Notes under the pieces: model-generated
Databases searched by the model: none
Seen by the model: the letters and a program-made list of their open reading frames with translations, nothing else
What the model was told of the DNA's origin: nothing
From: Pelobacter seleniigenes DSM 18267
Lineage (GTDB): Bacteria > Desulfobacterota > Desulfuromonadia > Desulfuromonadales > Geopsychrobacteraceae
Assembly: GCF_000711225.1 (NCBI RefSeq)
Contig: NZ_JOMG01000004.1
Coordinates: 372,001-436,000 of the forward strand
Reading direction: 5' to 3'
DNA length: 64,000 bases
Position numbers and translations under genes: made by a program
Shown: piece after piece, positions 1 through 9,798 of the stretch
Layout of the letters: the number at the start of each line of letters is the position of its first letter
How positions within the stretch are numbered: position 1 is the first letter of the stretch

Positions 1-976
1 GATTTTCCCTGAAAAGGGGTATATCCGTCCTGGGTTCACAGTGATCATGGGGGACAGCCACACCTGTACGCACGGTGCCTTCGGCGCCTTTGCCGCCGGG
101 GTTGGTACCACCGACCTTGAGGTCGGGATCCTCAAGGGGGTCTGTGCGTTCCGCAAACCGGCCACCATCCGGGTCAACCTGGACGGGAAATTGCCGGTCG
201 GGGTCTATTCCAAGGACGTGATTCTGTATGTCATCGGACAACTCGGGGTCAACGGAGCCACCGATCACGTCATCGAATTTCGTGGTCCGGTCGTTGAAGC
301 AATGAGCATGGAAGCGCGGATGACTCTTTGCAATATGGCGATCGAGGCCGGCGGAACCTCCGGTGTTTGTATGCCTGATATGGTGACCGTCGATTACCTT
401 TGGGAATTTATTCAGGATGAGTTTGCGGATAAGGCCGCAGCCCTGGCCGAGTACCGGCAGTGGGTATCCGATGATGATGCCGTGTATGCCAAAACTCTGG
501 ATATCGATGTCTCGGCGCTGGAGCCCCAGGTGACCTTCGACTACAAGCCTGATTGTGTCAAACCGGTCAAGGAATTGGCCGGGGCCGTGGTTGACCAGAT
601 TTATATCGGCACCTGTACCAACGGTCGTATCGAGGACCTGCGCCAAGCGGCAGAGGTTCTTAAAGGACGGAAAATTGCCGATTCGGTGCGGGCGATTGTG
701 TCGCCGGCAACACCGAAGATTTTTAACGATGCCCTGGCCGAAGGGCTCATTCAGATCTTTATGGATGCCGGTTTCTGTGTGACCAATCCGACTTGCGGAG
801 CCTGTCTTGGAATGAGTAACGGCGTTCTTGCCGAAGGTGAGGTCTGTGCCTCGACCAGCAACAGAAATTTTAACGGACGCATGGGCAAAGGCGGTATGGT
901 TCATTTGATGAGTCCGGCCACGGCAGCGGCTACGGCTGTGGCCGGTGTCATTACCGATGCCCGCACCCTTGCCTAG
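1..976 (+). CDS. leuC: 3-isopropylmalate dehydratase large subunit, 5'-truncated by the window
   Basis: This aconitase-family subunit isomerises 2-isopropylmalate to 3-isopropylmalate in leucine synthesis, working with the small subunit encoded just downstream. The reading frame is already open at base 2, so the N-terminus lies outside the window. The visible part begins just before the conserved GDSHTCTHGAFGAF segment and carries the cysteine ligands of the 4Fe-4S cluster: IGTCTNGR around bases 605-630 and NPTCGACLG around 785-815. The C-terminal ASTSNRNFNGRMG motif is intact. The gene ends in TAG 16 bp before leuD, whose Shine-Dalgarno sequence lies in the gap, so the two form one operon. 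Nothing looks degraded. The identification is secure; only the start is unknown. Confidence 0.97.
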   Translation, partial: IFPEKGYIRPGFTVIMGDSHTCTHGAFGAFAAGVGTTDLEVGILKGVCAFRKPATIRVNLDGKLPVGVYSKDVILYVIGQLGVNGATDHVIEFRGPVVEAMSMEARMTLCNMAIEAGGTSGVCMPDMVTVDYLWEFIQDEFADKAAALAEYRQWVSDDDAVYAKTLDIDVSALEPQVTFDYKPDCVKPVKELAGAVVDQIYIGTCTNGRIEDLRQAAEVLKGRKIADSVRAIVSPATPKIFNDALAEGLIQIFMDAGFCVTNPTCGACLGMSNGVLAEGEVCASTSNRNFNGRMGKGGMVHLMSPATAAATAVAGVITDARTLA

Positions 977-992
977 AATCAGGAGCAGATGA

Positions 993-1523
993 ATGCAGAA
1001 GAGCTTTGGGGGGGCGGCCATTTTTCTCGACCGCTCCGATATCAATACCGATGAGATCATCCCGGCGAAGTATCTGACCGAGGTGACCAAGGAAGCCCTG
1101 AAACCTTATATTCTTGAAGACCTGACACTGGATGGATTCGATCCGAAAGGTGCAGCTCTACAGAACGCGACGGTTATTGTGACCCGTGAGAATTTCGGTT
1201 GCGGTTCGTCACGCGAACATGCTCCCTGGGTTTTCGAGGTTAACGACGTGCATACCATTATCGCGGAAAGTTATGCCCGGATTTTCAGGCAGAACATGTT
1301 TAACTGTGGGATGTTGGCCATTGAACTGCCAAAGGCAAATGTCGATGAACTGATGGAATTGCGTCGCGGTGGACCGGTCAGCATCCGCGTTGATCTGGAC
1401 CAACAACGGGTTATCGCTGAAGGTGGCTCCGGGGAAAAAGAATTTTCTTTTGAGATCAGTCCCTTTGACAAGGCCCTGGTCAATGCCGGCGGGTGGGTTG
1501 AATTTGCGGATGCCCGCTATTAA
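993..1523 (+). CDS. leuD: 3-isopropylmalate dehydratase small subunit
   Basis: This 176-residue swivelling-domain subunit partners LeuC in the leucine pathway. Its length matches the short LeuD form found with stand-alone LeuC in many anaerobes and archaea rather than the roughly 200-residue enterobacterial form. Visible family motifs are DRSDINTDEIIPAKYL near the N-terminus and FGCGSSREHAPW near residues 69-80, which contributes to the substrate pocket. AGGAG at 981-985 sits 7 bp before the ATG, supporting this start. A strong bidirectional hairpin follows the stop, so leuC-leuD ends here and leuB is expressed separately. Confidence 0.97.
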   Translation: MQKSFGGAAIFLDRSDINTDEIIPAKYLTEVTKEALKPYILEDLTLDGFDPKGAALQNATVIVTRENFGCGSSREHAPWVFEVNDVHTIIAESYARIFRQNMFNCGMLAIELPKANVDELMELRRGGPVSIRVDLDQQRVIAEGGSGEKEFSFEISPFDKALVNAGGWVEFADARY

Positions 1524-1541
1524 TGAGGTTGTTCAGGTGAA

Positions 1542-1587
1542 CTCCACAAAAAAACCGACGTTTCAAACCGTCGGTTTTTTTGTGGAG
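1542..1587. terminator. Perfect bidirectional intrinsic terminator between leuD and the minus-strand thiol protein gene
   Basis: Bases 1542-1560 and 1569-1587 are exact reverse complements (19 bp) around an 8-base loop. Each arm holds a seven-base A or T tract beside a CCGACG/CGTCGG core. Either strand therefore reads as a GC stem followed by a U-tract, suiting the convergent genes on both sides. Confidence 0.93.
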
Positions 1588-1612
1588 CCCTTTATGGTCA
1601 GCGGCCGGGCGG

Positions 1613-2371
1613 TTACTTGTCGGCCGGGGTGTTTTCTTTGATCAATGTCATCAGATCCGCCAGGGAGTGGTAGCCGGGAAAGATCAAGCCGTTCGGCATA
1701 ATCAGGGACGGCGTGCCGCGGATCCCCAATTTTTGAGCCAGGGCCAGGTTTTTGTCTCCGGCATCGGTGTCACAATCCGGTTTGGGGAGGGCTTTTCCGG
1801 CAAAGGCCATTTCCAGCTGGTCAATTGATTTGTTGCAGATAATGGTCTTGGTTATTTCTTTGGAACTCTGCTTGAAGGGGACCAGTTTCAATTTGAAGGC
1901 CAGTTCCGGGTGTTCCTTAACCGCTTCCAGCAGCACCTGGTGCAGCTGGCTGCAGTACGGACAATGGGGATCGGTAAAGACCAGGATCGGATGCTTCGCG
2001 GCTGGGTTTCCAAGCAGCAGGGCATCGTCCAGCGGGATCTGCGACAGGTCGATGGGGTTCAACTGGCGAAATTCTTCTTCGGTCAGGTTGGCCCGGTCGG
2101 CAATGCGGATAATATTGCCGCTGAACAGGTAACGCCCTGAGGCGTCCAGGTAGAGAGGGTAGATTTTCCCCTGCATTTTCATGCCGACCCGATAGAGACC
2201 AGGAACTTCGGAGGGCGTTACCGAGACAACCTCCCCTTGAATCCCGTTTAAAATGGTGCTGGCGGATTCTATGGTTAATTGCGGCGGGGGGGGCTGAGGT
2301 GAAGAATCGGCCGCCAGGACCGGTTGCGCCGCAAAGAGGATCAACATGAGAAAGAAAAAAGCATAACGCAT
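1613..2371 (-). CDS. Periplasmic DsbC-like thioredoxin-fold protein
   Basis: This is a predicted exported thiol:disulfide isomerase or reductase of the DsbC/DsbG type, 252 residues. The chosen ATG (complement of 2369-2371) has AGGAG 7 bases upstream and opens directly into a signal peptide, MRYAFFFLMLILFAAQPVLA; a longer reading would bury that peptide. A proline-rich linker follows, then a DsbC-like N-terminal domain. The thioredoxin fold shows the redox motif CPYC (context DPHCPYCSQL) and a cis-proline loop GTPS. An extra cysteine pair (IICN and PDCD) lies in the insert. It sits alone between leuD and leuB on the opposite strand, so its partner, perhaps DsbD or cytochrome c maturation, cannot be inferred. 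The fold is sure; isomerase versus reductase is not. Confidence 0.85.
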   Translation of the reverse strand: MRYAFFFLMLILFAAQPVLAADSSPQPPPPQLTIESASTILNGIQGEVVSVTPSEVPGLYRVGMKMQGKIYPLYLDASGRYLFSGNIIRIADRANLTEEEFRQLNPIDLSQIPLDDALLLGNPAAKHPILVFTDPHCPYCSQLHQVLLEAVKEHPELAFKLKLVPFKQSSKEITKTIICNKSIDQLEMAFAGKALPKPDCDTDAGDKNLALAQKLGIRGTPSLIMPNGLIFPGYHSLADLMTLIKENTPADK

Positions 2372-2483
2372 AGAGTTCTCCTGTAAGCCTGTAAGGAAAG
2401 TTAAAGATGTCCGGCACCATAGCATAATCTGTATCATTGTGGCCAGTCATTGGCTTAGCGGCGGGCATGGAGCTAAAAAGGGT

Positions 2484-2512
2484 TTGACAAAAAAATAGCC
2501 TCTTCCTATAGT
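2484..2512 (+). promoter_or_regulatory. Sigma70-type promoter for leuB
   Basis: TTGACA at 2484-2489 is a perfect -35 box. It is followed by exactly 17 bp and TATAGT at 2507-2512, five of six consensus bases. Transcription would start near 2519, leaving about 110 bases of leader before leuB. I see no attenuator with leucine codons in it. Confidence 0.78.
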
Positions 2513-2517
2513 TTTAG

Positions 2518-3720
<1,203 letters not shown>

Positions 3721-3754
3721 TCCCGCCCGGCCGATTTTTGGAATGACCGCTGAT

Positions 3755-3779
3755 AAAGGGGGGCTTGTGGCCCCCTTTT
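3755..3779 (+). terminator. Intrinsic terminator after leuB
   Basis: AAAGGGGG and CCCCCTTT form an 8 bp stem around an 8-base loop, ending in a short T run. It lies 35 bp after the leuB stop and just before the EcfT gene. Confidence 0.75.
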
Positions 3780-3796
3780 GTTGCCATGGAAAACGT

Positions 3797-4549
3797 ATGA
3801 CCCAAGGCATCTACCGCTCTGGAAACAGCTTTTTGCATCGTCTTGATGCGCGAGTCAAGCTGGTTCTGTTGTTTGTTGTTATCATCTGTTTGTTTACGAG
3901 TTTTGATCTGCACGTTCTGGGCGGTCTGATCGGATTGGCGGGCCTGGCTGCGGCTTTGGCTAAAGTGTCCCTCGGGGCGGTTTGGCGGCTGCTGAAAATG
4001 ATGAAGTGGCTGTTGCTGTGCACGTTGCTGCTGCACCTGTTGTTGACCCCTGGACGGACCTTGTTCGGCACCGGTTGGTTGTCCTACGATGGGCTGATAA
4101 ATGGCCTCTGCGTCGATAGTCAACTGCTTCTGGCGGTTCTTTTTTCTCTGCTGTTATCCTGGACGACACCGCCGCTAGAACTGGCCAGGGCGCTCGGCTG
4201 GTTGCTGGCACCACTGCGGCTGGTGCGGGTGCCGGTTGCAGAGATCACCGGGATGGTGTTGCTGGTCATGCAGTTTCTACCGCTGATCCGGCAGGAGATT
4301 GCCCAGGTCGATTCCATACAGAAAGGGCAGGGCAGAGGGCCATTAAGCAGGCTCAGATGCTGGGCCGAGCAGTTGGAACCGCTGCTGCTGAGATTGTTTG
4401 ATCGGGCTGATGAGCTGGCCCGGGATATCGCAACCGCCCGGGTTGTGCCGGAACCTGCAGACACCAAGGAATGTCAGCCCCTGGGACTGTCGGTTTGGGC
4501 AACACTCTGTGCCGGAGTGCTCTGTGTTGTTCTCTTCTGGCGATGGTGA
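3797..4549 (+). CDS. Energy-coupling factor (ECF) transporter T component, CbiQ/EcfT family
   Basis: EcfT proteins are the membrane scaffold that couples ATPase subunits to a substrate-binding S component in vitamin and metal uptake. This 250-residue protein opens with the typical HRLDARVKL region, then several hydrophobic helices. It has a cytoplasmic helical section (LFDRADELARDIATARV) at the place of the ATPase-contacting Ala-Arg motifs, here somewhat degenerate. A helix closes the C-terminus. The ATG at 3797 follows the leuB terminator; longer in-frame starts run back into leuB. No ATPase or S-component gene lies in the window, so its substrate is unknown and it may share ATPases encoded elsewhere. 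The stop is 1 bp before truA, suggesting co-transcription. Confidence 0.85.
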   Translation: MTQGIYRSGNSFLHRLDARVKLVLLFVVIICLFTSFDLHVLGGLIGLAGLAAALAKVSLGAVWRLLKMMKWLLLCTLLLHLLLTPGRTLFGTGWLSYDGLINGLCVDSQLLLAVLFSLLLSWTTPPLELARALGWLLAPLRLVRVPVAEITGMVLLVMQFLPLIRQEIAQVDSIQKGQGRGPLSRLRCWAEQLEPLLLRLFDRADELARDIATARVVPEPADTKECQPLGLSVWATLCAGVLCVVLFWRW

Positions 4550-4550
4550 C

Positions 4551-5285
4551 ATGCGAAAAATCTGCCTGGTTATTGCTTATGAAGGAACTGACTATGTCGG
4601 CTGGCAATATCAGCCCAACGGTCTGTCGGTCCAGCAGTGTGTTGAAGAGGCCTTGCAGAAGTTGACCGGGCACAATTGTACGGTCTATTCGGCCGGGCGA
4701 ACCGATGCCGGGGTCCATGCTCTGGGCATGGTCTGCCATTTTTCGACGGCACGAGACCTGCCCTTGTCGGCCTGGCGAGAGGGGATGAATTCTTTTCTTC
4801 CGGCGGCCATCGCCGTGCGCAGTGCCCGCGAGGTCGATGAATCATTTCATGCCCGTTTTTCGGCCACCGGCAAGCATTATCGTTATACGCTGCTTTGTGA
4901 CCCGGTTCGCTCACCACTGGAGCGCAGGACCTCCTGGCAGCTCAAAAGTGATATCGATCTGATCCGGATGCGGGTTGCTGCCGCGGCTTTTATCGGCTGC
5001 CATGATTTTCGCGCCTTCCGAACGACCGGTTGCTCAGCCGAGACCACTGTCCGGGAAATTTTTTCGGTCACGCTGACGCAGCAGGGGGCGCTCGTGTATA
5101 TTGATATAGAAGGCAGCGGTTTTCTGAAAAATATGATCCGGATGATGGTCGGAACCCTGGTTGATATCGGTCGCGGGAAAAGACCTGTTGACGATATCGT
5201 CAAGATGTTGCATTCTCCAGGCTCCGTCGGGCCGGCATTGACCGCTCCGGCACATGGTCTGTGTCTGATGCAGGTGTATTATTGA
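4551..5285 (+). CDS. truA: tRNA pseudouridine(38-40) synthase TruA
   Basis: TruA isomerises uridines 38-40 in the anticodon stem of tRNAs. The 244-residue protein has the N-terminal YEGTDYVGWQ motif, the catalytic aspartate in SAGRTDAGVHALG near residue 50, HDFRAF, and the C-terminal GSGFLKNMIRMMVGTL motif. Length is normal. The ATG at 4551 lies 1 bp after the EcfT stop, and any longer reading overlaps that gene heavily. TruA just before rplM-rpsI is a common bacterial arrangement, but a promoter-like sequence and a 143 bp gap separate them here. Confidence 0.97.
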   Translation: MRKICLVIAYEGTDYVGWQYQPNGLSVQQCVEEALQKLTGHNCTVYSAGRTDAGVHALGMVCHFSTARDLPLSAWREGMNSFLPAAIAVRSAREVDESFHARFSATGKHYRYTLLCDPVRSPLERRTSWQLKSDIDLIRMRVAAAAFIGCHDFRAFRTTGCSAETTVREIFSVTLTQQGALVYIDIEGSGFLKNMIRMMVGTLVDIGRGKRPVDDIVKMLHSPGSVGPALTAPAHGLCLMQVYY

Positions 5286-5345
5286 AGCAAATTGGTGAAG
5301 ATGTAAGTCTGCTGGCAGAAAGCTGTTTTTCCTTGACGAATTCAC

Positions 5346-5374
5346 TTGACAGCATGGTTTGAGTCGGATAGATT
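5346..5374 (+). promoter_or_regulatory. Candidate sigma70 promoter for rplM-rpsI
   Basis: TTGACA at 5346-5351 is followed by 17 bp and TAGATT at 5369-5374 (four of six). The start would be near 5381, about 48 bases before the rplM ATG. The perfect -35 box supports it; the -10 box is weak. Confidence 0.55.
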
Positions 5375-5428
5375 TACCGCTTTGTGAGCCCCACAACCCT
5401 TTTAGATAGATGTTTGGAGAGGAATGCG

Positions 5429-5857
5429 ATGAGTACTCAGGTCGCTAAAGAACAAGACGTTAAAAGAGATTGGTTTGTTGTCGATCTGGAGGATGTTGTC
5501 CTGGGTCGTGCAGCGACTGAAATTGCCCGTGTGTTGCGTGGCAAGCATAAAGCGATTTTTACCCCGAGTGTGGACACCGGTGATTTCGTCATCGTGTTGA
5601 ATGCCGATAAGATCAAGTTGACCGGAAACAAACTGGCCGACAAGAAGTATTATCGACACACTGGTTTCCCGGGTGGTATTCGCGAAATCAATGCTGAAAA
5701 GCTGCTTGCCCAAAAACCGGAAATGCTTGTCCAGGCGGCTGTCAAAGGCATGCTGCCGCGCAACAAGCTGGGGCGTAAAATGTTCCGTAAACTGAAGGTA
5801 TATGCCGGTGGCGACCATCCTCATGCCGCCCAGCAACCTAAAGAATTGAAGATCTGA
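5429..5857 (+). CDS. rplM: Ribosomal protein L13 (uL13)
   Basis: L13 is an early assembly protein of the 50S subunit. The 142-residue sequence has the family core [34 protein letters not shown], and the basic [21 protein letters not shown] segment, ending in [16 protein letters not shown] at 5416-5423 is well placed for the ATG at 5429; a start 15 codons upstream has no such support. Its stop is 17 bp before rpsI, forming the classic rplM-rpsI operon. Confidence 0.98.
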   Translation: MSTQVAKEQDVKRDWFVVDLEDVVLGRAATEIARVLRGKHKAIFTPSVDTGDFVIVLNADKIKLTGNKLADKKYYRHTGFPGGIREINAEKLLAQKPEMLVQAAVKGMLPRNKLGRKMFRKLKVYAGGDHPHAAQQPKELKI

Positions 5858-5874
5858 TCCAGGGAGATAGCTAG

Positions 5875-6267
5875 ATGGCTGAGCAGAAGTTTTATGCAAC
5901 CGGCAAAAGAAAAACCTCAATCGCCCGTGTCTGGATGAAACCAGGGACCGGTGAAATCGTTGTCAATAAACGTCCTCTGGATGTTTTCTTCGGTCGTGAA
6001 ACCTCCAAGATGGTTGTTCGTCAACCCTTGGAACTGACTGAAAATGCAGATAAATTTGACGTTTTTGTCAATGTCTGTGGCGGTGGTGCTTCGGGTCAGG
6101 CCGGTGCGATTAAGCATGGCATTACCAAAGCACTGCTGGAAGCCGATCCGGAATTGCGGGCTGTGCTGAAAAAAGCCGGGTTCATCACCCGTGACAGTCG
6201 CGTTAAAGAACGTAAGAAATACGGCCGTGCAGCTGCCCGCCGGAGTTTCCAGTTCTCCAAACGTTAA
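5875..6267 (+). CDS. rpsI: Ribosomal protein S9 (uS9)
   Basis: S9 belongs to the 30S head, and its C-terminal tail reaches the P-site tRNA. This 130-residue protein shows [14 protein letters not shown] at the start, [19 protein letters not shown] in the middle, and the [20 protein letters not shown] tail with the conserved terminal lysine-arginine. GGGAG at 5862-5866 precedes the ATG. It is the second gene of the rplM operon and is followed by an intrinsic terminator. Confidence 0.98.
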   Translation: MAEQKFYATGKRKTSIARVWMKPGTGEIVVNKRPLDVFFGRETSKMVVRQPLELTENADKFDVFVNVCGGGASGQAGAIKHGITKALLEADPELRAVLKKAGFITRDSRVKERKKYGRAAARRSFQFSKR

Positions 6268-6304
6268 TTGTTTCGGCAATTACTGTTGGCAAGCAAAATC
6301 GAAG

Positions 6305-6335
6305 AAGGGAAATCCGCAAGGGTTTCCCTTTTTTT
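6305..6335 (+). terminator. Intrinsic terminator after rpsI
   Basis: AAGGGAAA (6305-6312) pairs with TTTCCCTT (6323-6330), with two further CC/GG pairs inside. A seven-T run follows. It lies 38 bp after the rpsI stop. Confidence 0.88.
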
Positions 6336-6575
6336 GTCGAGCATGCCCGGTTATGATTTGGTTGCGATACGGCATTAGCCGGTTGTTGGAAAAGTCCATC
6401 CCTGGTCTTTTTCAAGCCCGGTGGAGAAAAGTGCGATTTCCTCCACCTTACAAAATCAATGAGTTGGAAAGGCATTATTGATTTTGATCGCCCGCTGATG
6501 GGCTCGGCAGGCTGTTATTCAACAGCTTGTTGGTGTTGGCAGATGTTTTTTTCGGATTTGTTTATGGAGAGTTCT
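6336..6575. other. Intergenic region upstream of argC with two hairpins
   Basis: No coding region is convincing here. TTGGAAAAG (6386-6394) and CTTTTTCAA (6407-6415) form a 9 bp stem with one G-U pair, resembling the larger hairpin near 37.5 kb. CAGGCTGTT (6508-6516) pairs with AACAGCTTG (6521-6529) around a four-base loop. The second could be an operator or attenuator for argC. No clear promoter hexamers or ArgR box pair were recognised. Confidence 0.45.
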
Positions 6576-7613
6576 ATGTTGAATGTCGCCGTCATTGGAG
6601 CTAGTGGATATACCGGTGTTGAACTGTTACGGATCTTGGCCAGGCATCCCCGGGTCAATATCTGCTGTGTCACGTCCAGGCAGCATGAAGGAGTGCCGAT
6701 CAATCAAGTTTTTCCTTCTTTAAGTGGTTCCTGCGAGCTGGTTTGTGAACCCCTTAACGTGGCCGCCATTGCCCCCCGGGTTGATCTGGTCTTTACCGCA
6801 CTGCCGCACAAATCGGCCATGGAGGTCATTCCCGATTTTCTCGCAGCTGGCTGCAAGGTGGTGGACCTGTCGGCCGATTACCGGTTGAAAGATAAAGCTG
6901 TTTACGAATTCTGGTATCAACAGCACAGCAGTCCGGAGCTGTTGGCTGAGGCTGTTTATGGTCTGCCGGAGTTGTATCGCGATGAGATCAAGGCCGCACG
7001 GCTGGTCGCCAATCCGGGCTGCTATCCGACCAGTATTATTCTGGCTCTGGCACCGCTGCTGGAACAGCGGCTGATCGATCCGGCAACACTGATCCTCGAC
7101 AGTAAATCCGGTACCAGCGGGGCCGGGCGGGGAACCAAACAGGGCAGCCTTTTCTGTGAGGTCAATGAGGGCTTTAAGGCTTATGGTGTTGCCCAGCACC
7201 GGCATACCCCCGAGATTGAGCAGGAGCTGAGCCGGGTTTGTGGACAAGAGCTTCAGGTCAGTTTTACTCCCCACCTGTTACCTTTGACTCGCGGCATGCT
7301 CTCGACCTGTTATGCAACAGCCACCGGCGTCAGTTCGGGTGGAGACCTGATCGATCTGTACCGGCAGCGCTATGCTCATGACCCCTGCGTGCGGGTGATG
7401 CCCGGCGGAGAGTTGCCCAATATCGCCTATGTGCGGGGAACAAATTTCTGCGATGTCGGGCTTGTGTATGATCCGCGGACCAACCGGGTCGTGGCTATCG
7501 GTGTGATCGACAACCTGGTCAAGGGGGCGTCCGGGCAGGCCGTACAGAATATGAATATAATGTGCGGCTTCGAGGAATTGCTCGGGTTGGATATCGTGCC
7601 GATTTTTCCCTAG
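6576..7613 (+). CDS. argC: N-acetyl-gamma-glutamyl-phosphate reductase
   Basis: ArgC reduces N-acetylglutamyl phosphate to the semialdehyde with NADPH in arginine synthesis. The 345-residue protein starts with the nucleotide-binding [16 protein letters not shown]. The catalytic cysteine is in [10 protein letters not shown]. Also present are [10 protein letters not shown] and the late [10 protein letters not shown] and [14 protein letters not shown] segments of type 1 ArgC. TGGAGAG just before the ATG at 6576 supports this start over longer in-frame options. It stands alone; no other arg genes are in the window. Confidence 0.96.
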   Translation: MLNVAVIGASGYTGVELLRILARHPRVNICCVTSRQHEGVPINQVFPSLSGSCELVCEPLNVAAIAPRVDLVFTALPHKSAMEVIPDFLAAGCKVVDLSADYRLKDKAVYEFWYQQHSSPELLAEAVYGLPELYRDEIKAARLVANPGCYPTSIILALAPLLEQRLIDPATLILDSKSGTSGAGRGTKQGSLFCEVNEGFKAYGVAQHRHTPEIEQELSRVCGQELQVSFTPHLLPLTRGMLSTCYATATGVSSGGDLIDLYRQRYAHDPCVRVMPGGELPNIAYVRGTNFCDVGLVYDPRTNRVVAIGVIDNLVKGASGQAVQNMNIMCGFEELLGLDIVPIFP

Positions 7614-7671
7614 CAATTGCGCGAGGCTCTTAGTATTTTTGTAAGCTAATGTTCTGCTAAGGATAACGCTC

Positions 7672-9798
7672 ATGCCCGAACCAAATCAGACTTTTTTCGA
7701 CTCTGAACTTATCGAAAAACGGGTCGAAAATGATTCTTTTATCACCTACCTGGCGGATAGCGCTGAGTTCGGCAAGGTTGAACTGCTGGTGGTTAAGGCT
7801 GAAGCACGCCTGAGCGGAAAGAAACATGCTGATTTTCTCCTCCGAGCCAATCAGCTGGCCGAAAAGGGGTATGCCAATATCGGTCTTCCCCTGAAGGCCG
7901 GCGAGTTTGGCGGACAGCTGGCCTGTCTTTACCCACTGCCGCAAGGGCGTCCCCTGGCCGCTTCACTGGCAGAGCCATCGACGGTACGCGAGGTTCTGAG
8001 GCTGATCAGCCAGCTTGCCGGTGCCATGGTGACTCCGCACGCTGAAGGGGAACACCATGGGCACCTTTCTCCGGGGACGGTTTTTATCCGTTCTGACGGA
8101 ACCCCCTGGCTGAATGAATTTTCGCTGGGGCAGCTTCTTCTGCTCGATTTCCATAGCGGGATCGATCCTGCCTATTGCAGCCCTGAGCAGGTTCGCGGGG
8201 AGGGGACCGGACCCGAATCAGATATCTATAGCCTGGGTTGTCTGCTGTTCTGTCTTTTGACTGGCCAGCCGCCATTTTCAGGGGCCGATGACTTCGCTAT
8301 CGCGACACAACATCTGGCAGGGGACTTCCCGGAGTTGCCGCCGGAGTTCTCCAGCTGCCAGCCTTTGCTTGCGGCATTGGTGCCGATTATTCCAGGACAA
8401 CGGCTTAGCGCTGCGGAGGTTGTTGATAGTTGTTCGGCACTGCTGGCAGACCCCGGGACCGAAGCTCTCAAGTGCTTCAGGACGAAGAAAGACTCTGCCG
8501 TGCCGCCAGTCTCCCCCAGTGCTTCCGCTGTCGATCGGCAGGAGGTGGAGGTCAGTGACATTGCCGCACGGGTGGCTGCCAGGTTGCAAGAACATACGCT
8601 GGAAACTCGTGAGGCAGAGGAGTTGGCTGTTGATCCGCCGTTTGAGAATGCCGAGCCGCATCCTCAAAGCAAAGGGAGCTACAGCAAGTTGCGTATGGTT
8701 GGCGCGTTGATTATGGGTATCCTGCTTGGTTCGCTGTCGTTCCAGTTGCTTTCCGATCCGGTGCCCCAGCTGGAAGAACGTTCTGCGCAGCCGCACGCCC
8801 CGGTGTTGAACGATTCCCTGTTCAACGAACCCTTGTCGAAATGGCAAAAGAGCGATTTCAGTACTGCCCGCGAAGAACTTGATGCGTTGCTGCAAAGTTA
8901 CCCCGATGATCCGCGGCCGTATAATAACCTGGCGGCCATGGCCGCATTCCTTGGCGATTATGATCAGGCTCGGCAATACCTTGAAAAGGCTCTGGCCACC
9001 AGCCCGGTCTATTTGACCGTGCACCGAAACCTGGCCGCAATTTACACAGAAATGGCTCGGGATTCTTACGGGAAAGCCCTGCAATTGAAAGAACAGAAGC
9101 GTCCCCTGCCATTGCAGGTTTTTTCCGGCCAGGGCATTATTTTCCTGAACACCGATCAAGCGGCCACGGCCCTTGTTGCGGAAAAATCCCAACCGGGGTC
9201 GGTGACTGAAGGCGCCGAAGGTCAGCAAGCGGCCGGGAATGATGTGGTTGCTGCCGCTCCTGCACCGGCTGAGCCCGGCCCGTCTGCACCGGCGCAAAGC
9301 AGCACTGCAGAAACTGCTGCCCCCACAACGGCCGAGGAACAGCCGGCCGAGGCGCCCTCTTTTCCGGTTGGCGCTGTTGCCGGGACTGCTGATATCAAGA
9401 CAGCCCAGGCTGCAACAGCTCAGGAAGCAGAGCCAGGAACTGCAGCGCTAGCGGAATCGGCCGAGCAGTTTTTGCGGCGCTGGGCCGCGGCCTGGTCACA
9501 GCAGGATGTTGAGAGCTATCTCGCATTTTATTCAGCCGATTTCCAGCCGGCCGGTCATCGTACGCGGGAGGACTGGGAAAGGCAGCGTCGCAACCGATTG
9601 CGGAATCCCGAAACAATTCAGGTCGATCTGGACGCGTTCAAGGTTGTCAGGGAGCAGGGATCGATCATCGTCCTGGAGGCGGTACAGCATTATCAGAGTA
9701 ATCGCTATTCCGACGTGAGTCGCAAGCAGTTTGAGCTGAAGCAAAACCCTTCCGGATGGAGCATTCTCCGGGAGCGCTCTGTGGAGAGGATTCGTTGA
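7672..9798 (+). CDS. Membrane-anchored pseudokinase with TPR and NTF2-like C-terminal domain
   Basis: The 708-residue protein begins with a degenerate Ser/Thr kinase fold (about residues 20-260). A possible beta3 lysine is K42. The catalytic HRD triad reads HGH (129-131) and DFG reads EFS (149-151), so both catalytic aspartates are missing. The SPE motif (170-172) and the F-helix DIYSLG (184-189) are kept. This pattern predicts an inactive, possibly ligand- or partner-binding pseudokinase in the cytoplasm. One transmembrane helix (about 341-362) follows, then presumably periplasmic TPR-like helices (about 396-465), an Ala/Pro/Glu-rich linker (505-595) and an NTF2-like domain (598-705). The downstream L,D-transpeptidase carries the same terminal domain and its start overlaps this stop, so a role in steering peptidoglycan modification is likely but inferred. 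Confidence 0.8.
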   Translation: MPEPNQTFFDSELIEKRVENDSFITYLADSAEFGKVELLVVKAEARLSGKKHADFLLRANQLAEKGYANIGLPLKAGEFGGQLACLYPLPQGRPLAASLAEPSTVREVLRLISQLAGAMVTPHAEGEHHGHLSPGTVFIRSDGTPWLNEFSLGQLLLLDFHSGIDPAYCSPEQVRGEGTGPESDIYSLGCLLFCLLTGQPPFSGADDFAIATQHLAGDFPELPPEFSSCQPLLAALVPIIPGQRLSAAEVVDSCSALLADPGTEALKCFRTKKDSAVPPVSPSASAVDRQEVEVSDIAARVAARLQEHTLETREAEELAVDPPFENAEPHPQSKGSYSKLRMVGALIMGILLGSLSFQLLSDPVPQLEERSAQPHAPVLNDSLFNEPLSKWQKSDFSTAREELDALLQSYPDDPRPYNNLAAMAAFLGDYDQARQYLEKALATSPVYLTVHRNLAAIYTEMARDSYGKALQLKEQKRPLPLQVFSGQGIIFLNTDQAATALVAEKSQPGSVTEGAEGQQAAGNDVVAAAPAPAEPGPSAPAQSSTAETAAPTTAEEQPAEAPSFPVGAVAGTADIKTAQAATAQEAEPGTAALAESAEQFLRRWAAAWSQQDVESYLAFYSADFQPAGHRTREDWERQRRNRLRNPETIQVDLDAFKVVREQGSIIVLEAVQHYQSNRYSDVSRKQFELKQNPSGWSILRERSVERIR

